NCBI GenBank assembly: GCA_020086605.1
Contig: JACBWW010000017.1
Coordinates: 14,889,128 to 14,953,127 of the forward strand
DNA from: Lanius collurio
Lineage: Eukaryota; Chordata; Aves; Passeriformes; Laniidae
DNA: 64,000 bases
Direction: 5' to 3'
Shown: positions 13,514 through 26,110 of the stretch, in pieces
Layout of the letters: every line of letters starts with the position of its first letter
Position numbering within the stretch: the stretch's first letter is position 1
Made by a program: the position numbers and the translations under genes
Notes under the pieces: model-generated
Database searches by the model: none
Seen by the model: only the letters and a program-made list of their open reading frames with translations
What the model was told of the DNA's origin: nothing

Positions 13514-16081
13514 TTGTGTAATTGTGTTTAGTATTAATCCCTGCCAAAATGCAGTGTTGACATGGCTGCTCAGTAATGTTTTGCTGACAGGCAGGTTCAG
13601 AGAAAATTAATTTATGCAATGCATGCTTTCTTGGTTGGTGTGGGTGTGAATGTTCTGATCACTTAATTATTACCTCTGAAGCCTAATTATGGCAAACTAT
13701 GTATCATCCATTTCATTGATTGTTTTGGCAGGCCGGCTGAAAGGATTTTGAACTTTAAAGCTTGTGTAGTTTTCCCAGTTGTTTCAACTAGGCTTGTATG
13801 ATACCTCTTCCCACAAAAAATGCTTCAGACTTTATGGAAAATATTCCACAAACAGTGCATGCAGGTCATTTGAGAGAGGCATGCATGCTTCGTTATATGT
13901 TTGTTGGAAGGCAAATTAGCTCTCAAATATTGGAGCTTTGTTTCTAACCTTTTTGTATTTTGGGGGAATTGGAAGTTTTGGGAAGGGTAGATACTCAGAA
14001 AAAAAAGATGAAAGTCATAAAAAGCTACAGCTTGTGAGAAGTTTCTTGTAGCTGAGGATGCTTTCATCCCTGGACATGTCTTTAGTCAGTTTGCTCCAAA
14101 ATAAACTAGCTTGTACGTCCCAGTACAGCAGATGTATATATCTGTAATTCTTGATGTAGTCATATAATCTCATTGGCTTTATTTTGAGTATAGAAATGTG
14201 TACTATTTTAAAACATATGTGTATTTGTCCCATATTTGCATTGATATTGAGCATAATTTGCTCCATTTTTTCAATAGACTGTCAAAACCTTAGTACAATT
14301 TTTTTTCTGTAATTCTGGGTTCTTTGTGTTCTGTCTGACTGCATTACTGTATGTATAAGTGAATTTTTCTTTTGTCATGTTTTCAACAAATTCTAATGCT
14401 GTAAATGCTTTGGTTGTCTTTCATAGTTACATAGGTAAGTGAAATGTGTTAAAAAAAGATATCTCAGTGCAGTGTCTCACTGATTTGCCAAAAAGATGTT
14501 TACTGTCTACCTTTTTGTGTGGTCATATTTCTTGCCTACTAATGCATGAGATATGAGGCATTTTGTCCCTTTGATTTTCAAGATATCACTGTCTTTTTTG
14601 ACTATATTTTCTGTTAATTCTTGTTCATGCTTAAAGCTTAGAAGCCTTTGCAGAGAGAGGTAGCTACGACTTGATGTGTTGTAATTTATTTGCAGAAGTT
14701 CAGTGCTTAGTTTTGGTTTTATGTCTTCCTCTATGAAGCAGTTGCTTTTTTTCTGTGTAAAATATCTCTGAGTTCATGTTTACATCAGCTAACATGTAAA
14801 ATCTATATAAATTTTTCTGAAAACTTTAAAATACAAGACCACTGATACTTGTTACGGAAAAAGCATTGCTGTTTTATTACATGGCGCTTGATCCAAAAAG
14901 TCTAGCTAATTGCTTATCTGACAGCTGATGTATCTTAAAGGAAATAACCACTAGCCAGATACTATTAATTCTGCTGCTGATAAAATTTATGTGGTAACAA
15001 GGTGGAAGAACTAATGAAGAAGATCAAAGTATCTGATTATGTGCAAGTAATTAATCAGACTTCAAAACCCAGATCATGGCACCATAAACTAGTAGAATGC
15101 ATAGCCAGTAGAAGAATAGGACTGGAGGCCTTTAGAAACATAAAATTCTGTACTTTAGGAGAGTTAGCTAATTGTTATCTGTTGAAGTCTGGGCATCCCA
15201 GTAATAGATGTGTTTATATGCTGTTGAAACATAGGGGACATAGCTTCATATCTCTTTTTAACTGTTAAGTTGTTAAATACACAGTTGATTTTATTCTTTT
15301 GATGAAGAACTTGTTAGTTCTAAAGGTGAAAAATACTCATAGAAAATTAGTATTTTTGCAGTATGGATTGAGTAAATGATAAAACAAAATTCCTTCTGCT
15401 AAACAGGACTAGAACTCTCTAAAAATTATGAGTCATATAAAATACTGATCAGTTTACATTGGAATGGTAGATATCAAACTTTCCATTTGCTTATGATCTT
15501 GGATTCCATTTACTTGCTGCTGTTGCCTATATTTAAGATTCTGTTTAACAAACTAAAAAAGTTGCTACGCTATAATTTGGCAATTAAAGTACATCATTTT
15601 CTCAGAAAATAGTAATGAGACTAAGTATTTCATTTACCCTGTTGAAGTCAGGCTCGTTTTTTACCAAGATTGTTTTCTCTCCCTTGTGTTTAGTTGTGCA
15701 AGTACCAGTAACTCTGATTATAGTGAATACATAGATATTGATGCCCACACAGGGCACAGTGGTCTGACTGAGTCTCCGGCAGACACTGAGCTCACTATCA
15801 CAGAACTGAGAGGAACCTAGGAAATCTTTTCTGTCTAAAATTTTTTTTTGCTTTTCCTATATTTTAGTTAGGTTTGTGTGTAACAATATTAAAACAATAT
15901 TTGAGACTGGAGGAGAAAAATGTCTTTTAAAAGCCTGTTCTGTTACAGTGGATGGCCTAAACCCAGCACCATTAGAAAATGACACTGAATATTAAGGGAA
16001 CAACACATGTGTTTCAAAACTCTGACTCATGGCTGCAGTTGTCACTACTGTCAGCACGATCAAAACACATCCTTACTTTAG

Positions 16082-16252
16082 GTCGTGGTGGTGGGCAGCT
16101 GCACCAACTTCCTGGCTGTCTGTCAAGCCTTAGCAGATACAGGATTCAGCTGTCTAGGCATCAACTACTATTTGGAAAACCTGATCCATATTCTCTTCAG
16201 GGCAAAGTGCCTGGTCAGGTCGGAAGTGTCTTTTGGGCAACCAATTGAATTG
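16082..16252 (+). pseudogene. Possible ribokinase (RBKS)-like fragment
   Basis: Read from 16082, the + strand gives VVVVGSCTNFLAVC, then a TG dipeptide, a G and a YYL triplet at a spacing similar to the N-terminus of animal ribokinase (VVVVGSC, then KTG, then GHKFFIG, recalled from memory). The similarity fades after about 32 residues, where the GGKGANQ substrate-binding motif expected of the PfkB family is missing. The stretch is GC-richer than its surroundings, begins directly after a TTTAG acceptor-like string, and stays open until a stop near 16270. It could be a degraded retrocopy fragment of RBKS or a chance match. I regard it as a weak call. Confidence 0.22.
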
Positions 16253-19031
16253 CTGATAGTGAAAAGATAACACAAAAGAGGGAGGTTTTCTTCCCTGAGT
16301 ATCTCCTGTGGACTTACTATTGTTTGGTCGAAATAGTTCCAGTGATCTCTTTTGCTTTCTCCATATTCACCTGAAAGAGCACCAGTGCTTGGCTGCCTAA
16401 AGTTGAGGCTTCATACCGCTAAACATAACTGCTGAACTTCCTCTGTCTAAAATAGTTTAAGATGTTACCATTAAACTGCTTTTATGTGCTTTCCTGTTCT
16501 AAAAAGTGGCTTTGAAAATTCTGAGGTGAAACTGTTCTTGGTGGGTTATTGGGAGCCCTATGTCAAAGGGGCTGTGACTTCAATTCTATTTTTTTTATTT
16601 TTTTATTCACTATGACAGCCATTGTGGTATTAAGAGATATGCTGAACTACTTCATCTTTTTGTGTATGCACAGGAGACAGTAGAGATAAGTTTTTTTTAA
16701 TTCTGGTTGAGTGCTTGTTTGAGGTTGTACAGCCATCTTCTCTAGGTGGGATTTCTTGTTCCTTTGATAGTCAGCAAACAGCAGGGTGTCTTATCTATGT
16801 TAGGTCTTCCTCTGTCACTTAACTGCCTGAAGAAAGCCTAGATACTGTCTTTGATACCTCATTTTAAAGTGGAGCACAGTGTCCTCTGGAAATAGTTACA
16901 GAATTACTTCCAAAACTACAGTGAGAGTCTGGATGACCTATTTCAGGCTGTGCTCTTGATTTTTAAATATTGGTTAGAAGTATTCAAGCTTTAACTATTT
17001 GCATATTTTGAGAGGGAAAATTAATAAGCAGTAGCTGATAGGGTGCAAGATACAGGAAAAGCCAACAGTCATGGGGTGTCTCCACTGTGAGTAATTCAAT
17101 GTGAACACACACAGTGTGCTTGATTATTTTGAGGGATTGAAATGCAGTGGTGAAAATTGTCATTGAAGTTTACTTCCTAGAATATTTTTGCCAGTGCGCG
17201 TATTTATGGTAAAGAGCTGGTAAAGCCATTGTTACTTATCCATATAAATCTTAAATGATTCCAGAAGCTGTTATATGTGGTAGTTTTGGAGTAAAATGGA
17301 TAATACTTGATGTATGTGATTTGATTATAAAATTTACCTTTTGAAATAGACAAAAAAAATTTGTACCTGTGTTGTCTTTACTAACATTTGCACAGTGAGA
17401 CAAATGCTCATATTAACACTTTCGGATTTTCATTTAATTTTGAGGAGGAGTATCTGTCATTTCATTATATTTTCTACACATCTCTATAGAAGGATGCTAA
17501 AAAAATTCCAAATACAAATTTAACTTAATATTTTATTTATTGAAATTTGACAGTTAAGTTAAAGATTCTTTAAAACACAGGTCTCTGAACAATGTACAGT
17601 GAAACTCTGAACAGTGAAAAGTTTAAAAGATCATTAGTCTTTTTGTTAACTTTCAAGATCTGTATGAATTTTCTGTTCATTTCGGGCTTGAAACAGTTCT
17701 CTCTACCTTTATTGTTTTCTTAAAATATTCAGTTCCGAGGAATTTGTCAAATCTGTGGAGCTTTATCACTATGCTCTTTCTGCACATATACTTTTAGGAA
17801 AAGAAATTCTATGTGAGAGTCTGTAGGAAACAGTCTTCTGTCCTCTTTAGTAATTTTTTAAAGGTTTTCATGAAAAACAGATTTTTCTCCTCTGAACTCT
17901 TAGGGCAGAGTTGCAAAGGCAGATAAGCTGATCAGACAAGCGTGGTTCTTCTTTTCCTTGCCCACTACCTGTAAATGACTTGGATTTTTTTCTTTCTGTT
18001 TGGGTATTAAGAGTAATTTTCTACTAGCTTAGTAAATTGAAGTAGTTTGCTGAGTGATTGGATGATTGTAGAAACACAGCAGAAGAGAGAGGAGGCCAAA
18101 GACATGCAGTGGAGAGTGGAAAGGTGGAGTCAAAAGTAGAACCTCCCTCTTGGTTGCAGTGGATGTTAGATCACATTTCACTTTAGGAGCTTTTATTTAC
18201 TGTGAATGCAGCATATTTTGAAAACAAGAGGAAAAAACAGAAGAGTCCTACTGGGTACACATGAGGTTTCTGGATGCTTTCTGAGTGTTCAAGCTTCTTT
18301 CTGCTCCTCATCTTCTTGTCTTTCCTAAAGTTCTGTCAATTGTCCATTTTATATCTTACTTTAGAGATCATCTTATGTAGTGGATGCATTTTTATGTGCT
18401 GGGGTTTAGTTTTTTGTGGTCATTCCTTCATATCCCATGAGTTTGCTTCTCCCTTTTAATACCATTTGAAGGGCAGAGAGAGTAGAAAACAGTGATCAGT
18501 GTGAGAAATGAGGTCCAACAGCTAAATCTTCCTAAACGTGTAAGTGCTAGAACAGAGCTATTTGAGGTTGGAGAAATGTGGGAATAGAGAAGCCATCTGT
18601 TGACGCAGAAGCTTCTATTTAGCATAGCTGACCATACAGTAATACAGAATTGTCTAAAATTCACTTTTCTACCTTTGCCAATTTCTCTGAGGCTGACTGG
18701 ACTTACAAAATCTTTTAACAGCTCCTGTGCTTTTGCCTGCACTAATCTTCTTTGCCAAGTGGTGTAGCAGTAACAAGACCTAACTCCTCTGGCCCTTTCA
18801 GGCATAGTTCAGATGGAAGAGGTGCTAAGTGGGTGGATTGCTATTTACTTTTAATAAAAATAGAATAATTATGCAAAACTCTGATTTTCTTTTTAACAAA
18901 GAAATTGAAGCCACTTCCTCAATGGAAATTTTAAGATAGGGTTGAGAGTTGAGGAGCTAAACCTGCTTCTGAATTGTACATCCCTGCAGTACTAGTAGCA
19001 TTACTTTTTCTTCTTTTTTACTTTTGTATAG

Positions 19032-19198
19032 AAGAGAAGAAGCCTAAAGTCAAGAAACCAAAATCAGAATTCCCTGTATACACAGCTCTGGAGTCAAGTG
19101 TGTATATACCATCTTATGATCATGGAGCTTCAATTGAAGAGATTGAGGAGCAGATGGATGATTGGTTGGGAGGCAGGAACAGAACCCAGAAAAAGAAG
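19032..19198 (+). CDS. DNAJC1: DNAJC1 exon B, conserved linker before SANT1
   Basis: The exon completes the split lysine codon and adds 55 codons. It starts with a lysine-rich patch (KEKKPKVKKPK), continues with SEFPVYTALESSVYIPSYD and contains the conserved acidic stretch SIEEIEEQMDDWL, before ending NRTQKKK directly ahead of SANT1. This matches the DNAJC1 cytosolic linker. The acceptor is AG at 19030-19031 after a long pyrimidine tract and the donor is GTATGT from 19199. The exon is 167 bases, entry phase 1, exit phase 0. The basic patch and acidic helix together give a strongly polarised charge distribution. An in-frame run of hydrophobic codons upstream of the acceptor is just the translated pyrimidine tract; that frame opens at a TTG, not an ATG, so I place the exon start at the splice acceptor. 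Confidence 0.95.
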
Positions 19199-22017
19199 GT
19201 ATGTTCAAAATCTTCCATGTTGTTGTATATTTTAAATGTTGATTCATTTGCTTGCCTGGCAGGAAAACAGAATATTGTGTGTATACCACCACAATATTCA
19301 TATACCATTGAAGTGTAGAGAAGTATTAATTGTCTGGCAGACACATAAGAGAAAAAGTTATATCAGTGTTCAGTGTAATTTGTGTAACGATACTGGAAAT
19401 GTTGTTATAATAGGATGTCATTGATTAAGCTATATGAAAGCTCTCTATGGTTTCTAATATAAAAATTATTCTTGTTCACTAGAAATTAGTAGAACATAAT
19501 GCTGTCAAATTGTATGAGACTTGGTTCTTTCTCTTGATTGCAGTTAATAACATTTTGCTTGCAAGAATAGATTCTTCTCTGTTAAAAGCAAAGCAAATGA
19601 AAAAGAAGAAACCTTCGCTTCGTAGTATGCAGATGTATTATCTTTTGATTATAGAACTGATTACGTACTTTGCGCATTTTATCTGATGGCTGGGAAGGTT
19701 CTGACAATTCAGTTTAGGCCTATTGTTTAGGTTCTTTCTACTCAGAGATGAGGGTTCTTAGTGGCAGTTAGTATAATTGTTTTATAATTTTATTAAATCA
19801 CACTAGCTTGAAAATGTTTAATTTTCATGTTGGAACTGAGAATAAATGTTGTAAATTAGTCAGCTGTCTTGAAAATCTGCCTTCCTTGGAACACAGATGA
19901 GAAGGGTGTGTTTGAAGTGAAGTTGGGTTGGTTGCATGCTCAATCAGCTGGATCAACAAACTTATCTTCCCTTCTGACAGAAATTGAGTCTGTCTTTGAA
20001 TTTCCATGAAAATGCAGAACTTGAATAAGATTGGGCCTATTCCATCTATAAATTTGCACCTCCTCACAGAATATATAGAAGTTGTGTCTTCAGAGACACT
20101 GCTAGGAGAACTAGTTGATCATCCTTTCAGATGATCTCTAAAACACTGTCTTGGTTTTCTACACTTCCATCTGGATGTTCAGTATTGCAACTCCTTGCTT
20201 TGATAAATTAGTGTATTTTTAAAATTATGTTCTGTTACAAAAGAGGTTAACCTTTTAGGGGCGACCAGGCAGTTTGTAGGTATGCTGTCTGGATAAAGTG
20301 TTTGACCTGAACAAACTGTGATGAGTTGTGCTTCCTTTGCTTGACAGCTAATATGTTATCATGGTGCAACATTGACATTTAATACAATAGTAGAGGGAAA
20401 CAGATTCATAAACTGCACAAAGAAATGGAGAGTATACATCACTGGCTCTAGTAGCCTGTAGGAGCCATTTGTATGTAGTAGGAGAAGGTCTGTGTCATAT
20501 GGTTTGTAAAAAGCTCATTGGGAAAATGATTGTACCACAAGTGAATTGTTCCTCACTATCATTTGACACATTTTCTATTTTAGAAATAAGTATTTTAATT
20601 CACTTGACATCATAGGTGTGTACTGGCTCAGCGTCCCTCTTCTGCCTCTTACATGGACGTGAAACCAAGTGGTGTGTAACATTCACCTCTCAGTTCTGCT
20701 TGATTTAGGAAAAAGTTACACTTTCATAAATCATTTTGCCATCAGACCTTTTCTTGGGATTGTCATTCTTCACTCATATGGAAATCTGTTAGCTTTTTTT
20801 TTTTCCTTGTCTTCTGTGGCAGGGATGTGGACTGTACCAGCCAACCAGTTACCTGTGTGGTAGAATCAAAGTAGCTTGATAAAATAATAATGTTACTTTG
20901 TCATCCTTCCAAGAGTAAGAACTGGAGTTGCTTTCTTTGCTATTGGTATCCCAAGTGTAGATGATTACAATAATTTAATATTGTTCATCAATTGCTCTGC
21001 TATGTTGATATATGTACTTTAGAGGTGCCAATAATCCATGAACTAGTGTTTTGGAAGTGCTGTACTGTGCAAAGTGCCTTAATTTGATAGAAAGTTTAGG
21101 TTATGTTCAGTTCTTAGGTTGATTTATTCTTAATACTTTGAGTTCTTTTTTCTTTGTGATTTATTCTTTTTGATTACTGCTTCCATAGGATTTAAGTATT
21201 GAAGTAGATAAAGAACAGGTCATAGAGAAGAAAACAGATTCCTTCTTTGGCATTGTAAAATGATCTATGAAGGGAAGGAGAGAGAGGAATGTTTTCCCTT
21301 TTTTCAATAAGGTTACATAGCTGGATGAAAACATGCTTATAGCATAGTGTAAAGTTTTCTTCTGCCCAGGTTTGAGAATGCACTGCTTCTTATGTCCATA
21401 AGGAGCTAGTCTTGCCATGTTCTTATTCTTTGCTTAGAACTGAATATTAAATTAAGTAATAAAAGAGCGAGCTATGGGGAGATAGATATTATCAGTAATT
21501 TTTCTGTAGTTCTGTGTGGCAGTGATCCATCCACCTTTCGAACCTTTCTTGTATAGTTTTGATCGTTGTGCTTTTCCAGAAAAAAAAAAATACTTAACAG
21601 AAAGACTGGGTCATCAGTAAAAATACATTTAGAAAATCATATTTGAGGGAAGGTTGAATAGTTGGAGTTTTAGACCACAAAAAAAAAGGAGACTATGGGG
21701 AAATAACAGGATACAGTGTTTTTCCTGTCCATTCCAGTTTTGTTTTAGATAAAATTACAATATTTTATTATGATTTAACTACCTTTCATAAATTAAGAGA
21801 GAAAGAAATACTCAATTTGTTTTGTAGCCAGGATGCTTAAAATCATATTTGGGAACACGTGTAGGGGAAGCACACACCAAGAGCATGTTACCTGGATCAT
21901 TTATGAAACCTTTCCATCTATCCTGTTCTTGAACTCAATCGGTTGGAAATAATGCGAGCTGACTTGGTTGTATTTGAGAGCATGGAAATGAAGTAGTGGG
22001 ACTGAAGAGTATTCATT

Positions 22018-22035
22018 TTATATAAATATATATAT

Positions 22036-22066
<31 letters not shown>
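22018..22066. repeat. (AT)n microsatellite
   Basis: About 49 bases of almost uninterrupted TA dinucleotides, broken by a few extra A's. It is self-complementary and likely length-polymorphic. Confidence 0.95.
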
Positions 22067-24783
22067 GGAAATAATACACTTACCTAGGACTAAATTGCAT
22101 ATTCATATAGTGCTGGTTATACTATTCATGCAAACTGCATATGGCTATGAACCTGGAAGGAATTGCTAAAAGCTCATTCTCTTGCTGATCAGCAAAACTC
22201 TTTAAAGCAAAGAAAAAGTTTATTTCAAAGATGGTTTTGTCACTGACTGTTTGTACTACGTTTCTGAAAGGGAGAAGATCCACAAGATCTTCTTTCAGGT
22301 TATTGAGACCTTAATTTACTTAGCTCGAATTTCTGGGTTTTTTTTTTCTTTATCTGTCTCTAAAAGGTGACTGGAAAACTTGTTCTGTGTATGCTTGTTA
22401 GTAATTAAGGGAACTTTAGAGGGAATGAACTTCCTTTGAGGTGTATTATTTTGTGGCCTGAATATGTTGTTAAGCCACAATTGCATTAGTTAGTAGCCAT
22501 TTAACCCTTTGCTTCCCTGTTGAGCAACCTATTATGTGGAGCTGGAAGAAAGAAAAGGAACCTATTAGAGGACATGTTTTGTTACATCTGATCTTATTCA
22601 GTCATTTCTGCAAAAATGTATTCACTGGTTTTGGAATCATGCTATTGATGAATCATTTCTCTCAGTGGGATTTCTCTCTTACTCTTTGTTCTGATTGGAT
22701 GTTTTGTGATTTGTAACACATGTTGTTTTCATGAGAGTTCATTGCTTATATGAAGAATATTGTTGTTGCATGAAAATCTTTGCCCTTAAGAAATCATTGG
22801 GAGATTTATCATTGTCTTCAGTGGGACCAGGATTATAATTCCTTTTGGTTTACAGATTCCTCATTGTCCCCACTGGAATCTCCATTTCATATCATTATTT
22901 GACTCATTCATCTCTGAAGATAGAGTTCCAAGTTCTGTCTCAATGACTGGTGAATACTTTTGACCTTTTGATATTTGCTTGCTCTGTAAAGAGGAGATAA
23001 AGGTGGAGAAAGACAGTGCCTGATCCCTTCCAGCTGGACCAGATGTATGGATAAAAATGATGTTTCTCATTATTTTTGTTTTTCATGTTATCCTGCGGCA
23101 CTTCTTGGCATTTGGGTTTTTTTGATATTGCAGGAGCACCTGGCTTGATTTTACTAAAGCAGGAGTAGTAAAAACTATTTTTGTGCACAGAGCATGGGAA
23201 ACTTAGCATACATCTCTTGCATTTGCTATACTTTTTACTTTTAAATTAGGATTAATAAAAATACAGTGAAGTAAAAGTATACGTAAGCATTGTTTTTACA
23301 CAGTTTATTGTAGATGCTGGAAGTAGTTACCATTTTTTCTTAGTTTTTGAACTGTAGACTCTGATAATTCTGAAATGCAGCTTGTGTTTTTATTTTTCTC
23401 AGCCTGGGCCATCAAAGCACTGTGTTTTAGATATAGGATATTGATAACTGAGTGAGCTTTTTAATCATAAAGGTTTCATTTGAAAGTTGGCTGTGGAATA
23501 GCAATATAAAATAACTTTAAGTGTACAGAAGAGATCTCTCTGCTTTCTAACATTAAAAGGCAAAATGCCATACAAATGCTGAATTACTGTTTGTTAGTTT
23601 AAAATGTATAGATTTGACAATTAAGTCTTAGTAATTTTATAACCCTTGTACGTTTTGTAATTTCCAGCTAGCCTGCCACCTGCTCTCTTCTGCCTTGGAT
23701 CTTCCCACATCTGTGCTGCTTTGAAATCTGAGTATGCTTTTTCTTTAGTAGCAAATAATGTGGTGCTTGTTCTAATCCTCAGGGTTCCAACAAGATGTCA
23801 TATGACGGATTACCTGAATACAGTTTCCAGGCTTTTAAAAAATGTTAATTTCTTAAGCAAGCAGTTTGTATCTTAGCAGGATTAAGGTGCTGTGTAAACC
23901 AGATGTTTTAATAAATTGGTATTTGAAGGGAAGGGTTATTCTCTTCTCGTGTGCAGCCTGAGGTCATTCAGTTTTGAAATAATTTATTTTCTCTTTCTAA
24001 GCAATGAAGCAAATACGCAGTTTGGAAAGTGTGTCTGGATTCTAATGCTCTTCTATTCTTGGGACAGGTACAAGTAAGCAGCTAGCAGTCTGAGATTCCT
24101 CATAGTGTCCATCTAGTGGGCCTTAATCCTGACTCAGAAGGATTGCTGTAGGTCTAGAAAGTAAATCTCTCTGTGTTCCCAGTGAATTTAAAGCTCTGTA
24201 TTGAGACTGCCAGCAGCCATACATGTTAGTGTCAGTTACAAAGCTATTCATTGGAGCTAGTCTAAGTTCATAATACATTTTAACCTGAGCTCCAAATTCT
24301 CATCAAATGGCGATGACTTTGAGTTGCTATTGATCTGGACTATATTGAATTTAGTAACCCTGAGGTGAAAATCTCAGTATTCTATTACCAAACTCTTAAA
24401 AATGTAGTGTTACTGAAAAGATGCTTCATAAAAAAAAAATCTGCATTAATGTGTTACTGAAAGTGTTAAGAGTTCAGACTTTCCTGTGGTTTTTTTATCC
24501 TTAGTGTCACTGCAAATATTGTGGACTCAGCCTGAGCAGAAAATTGAGGTTTGCATATTAAAATCTCTACAGCTTATGTCGCATAAGCTTCTCCTACAGT
24601 TGGCATATTTACATTACAGTTATTACTAGGAATGAAAAATTATAGTCATGCTTTTAAAAATAAGCGTTTAAATTTACCTAATTTCTTTGGCTCCTATCTG
24701 ATATTGGTGGACAGGTATGTATGTATTTTTCTTCTGTGCACCAGAATTCTAGTGCTAAAATATTGATAACAGTTAGAATGTTA

Positions 24784-26110
24784 TAATCATTTAGATTTGG
24801 AAAGACCCCTCTGGGTCATCAAGTCCAACTGTTAACTCAGCACCACCATGTTCACCACTAAGCCGCGTCTAAGTGCCATGTCTGTGTGCCTTTTTTGATC
24901 ATTTTCAAGAACAATGATTCCACTGCTTCCTGGTGCAGCTGGTTCCAAACTTGACCACTCTTTTAGTGAAGAAATTTTTCCTAGTATCCAATCTAAAACT
25001 CTGGTGCAACATGAAGCCATTTGCTCTAGTCCTATTGCTTGTTACCTGGGAAAAGAGACTGACCCCCATTTCACTACAACCTCCTTTTGGGTAATTGTAG
25101 AGAGTGAGAAGATCTACCCTGAGCCTCCTTTTCTCCAAGCGAAACACATCCAACTCCTCAGCTGCTCCTCATCAGACTTGTGCTCCAGACCTTTCACCAG
25201 CTCCATTGCCCTTCTCTGGACATGCTTCAGCACTTCAATGGCCTTCTGGAATTGAGGGGCCCAGAACTGGACCCAGGATTTGAGGTGTGACCTCACCAGT
25301 GCCGAGTACAGGGGAAGGATCAGTGGTCCTGCTGGCCACACTGTTGCTGATCCAGGCCAGGATGCCATTGGCCTCTTGGCCACCTGGGCCCTCGCTGGCT
25401 CACGTTCAGCTGCTGCTGACCAGCACCCCCAGGTCCTTTTCCAACTTGCACCTTTCCATCCACTCTGTCCCCAGCCTGTAGCACTGCAGGGGTTGTTGTG
25501 AGCCAAGGGCAGGACCAGGCACAGGCACTTGGCCTTGTTGAACCTCTGGCCTCTCCCCATCAATCCAGCCTGTCCAGATCCCCATGCAGAGCCTTCCTGC
25601 CCTCCAGCAGATCAGCACTCCCACCCAAGTCAGTGTGTCTGCAAACTGACTGAGGGTGCCCTCGATCCCCCCATCTGGATCATTGATAAAGATATTAAAC
25701 AGAACTGGTCCCAACACCAAGCCCTGGGGAACAGCCCTGGTGACTGGCCACCAGCTGGATGTAGCTCCATCACTCTGTGGGCTTGGCCTTCCATTCAGGT
25801 TTTTGTCTAGTGAAGTGTGCACCCAGCCAAGCCATGAACAGCCAGTGTCTGCAGGAGATGCTGTGGCAAATGGTGTTAAAGACTTCACTGAAGTCCCGGT
25901 GGACACATGCAGAGCCTTTCATTCGTCCACTAAGCAGGTCATCTCATCTTAGAAAAGGAGATCAGGTCAATCAAGCAGGACTTGCCTTTCACAAACCTGT
26001 GCTGGTTGGGCCTGATTCCCTGTTTGTCCTGCACATGTGGTGGCTCCCAGGATTACCTGCTCCATGACCTTCCATCGCACCCTGGAAGAGTGTGGAGAAA
26101 GCGTCCTTTT
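24784..26110 (-). mobile_element. CR1 LINE copy 1, 5'-truncated, degraded ORF2
   Basis: This is the reverse complement of a chicken-repeat-1 (CR1) non-LTR retrotransposon; its 3' end lies at the low-coordinate side. Minus-strand frames show the reverse-transcriptase signature [17 protein letters not shown] (about 25690-25750) and the typical C-terminal segments [25 protein letters not shown] and [14 protein letters not shown], but spread over several frames. The catalytic box that should read FADD reads FADT after a small deletion, so the element is inactive. The 5' half of the element (endonuclease and ORF1) is absent, which is normal 5' truncation. The central part, about 25121-25770, is nearly identical to CR1 copy 2. 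Confidence 0.93.

Larger units (their letters stand above)
9344..19031 (+). other. DNAJC1 intron between exons A and B (9.7 kb)
   Basis: The donor is GTGAGT and the acceptor AG lies at 19030-19031 behind a pyrimidine-rich tract. The intron is AT-rich and mostly featureless. It contains a GC-richer patch at about 10660-10910, a 24/23 bp tandem duplication at 13467-13513 and a possible ribokinase-like fragment near 16082. No other exon is recognisable on either strand. Confidence 0.85.

Noticed and set aside
15002..15268. 88-codon + strand open frame
   Set aside because: No recognisable domain, AT-rich codons, no splice or promoter context; consistent with chance.
18974..19031. In-frame hydrophobic stretch directly upstream of exon B, resembling a signal anchor fused to the cytosolic tail
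   Set aside because: It is the translated pyrimidine tract of the splice acceptor, opens at TTG rather than ATG, and lies in intron sequence.
25406..25906. 166-codon minus-strand frame as an independent gene
   Set aside because: It is a degraded CR1 reverse-transcriptase segment with a broken catalytic box.
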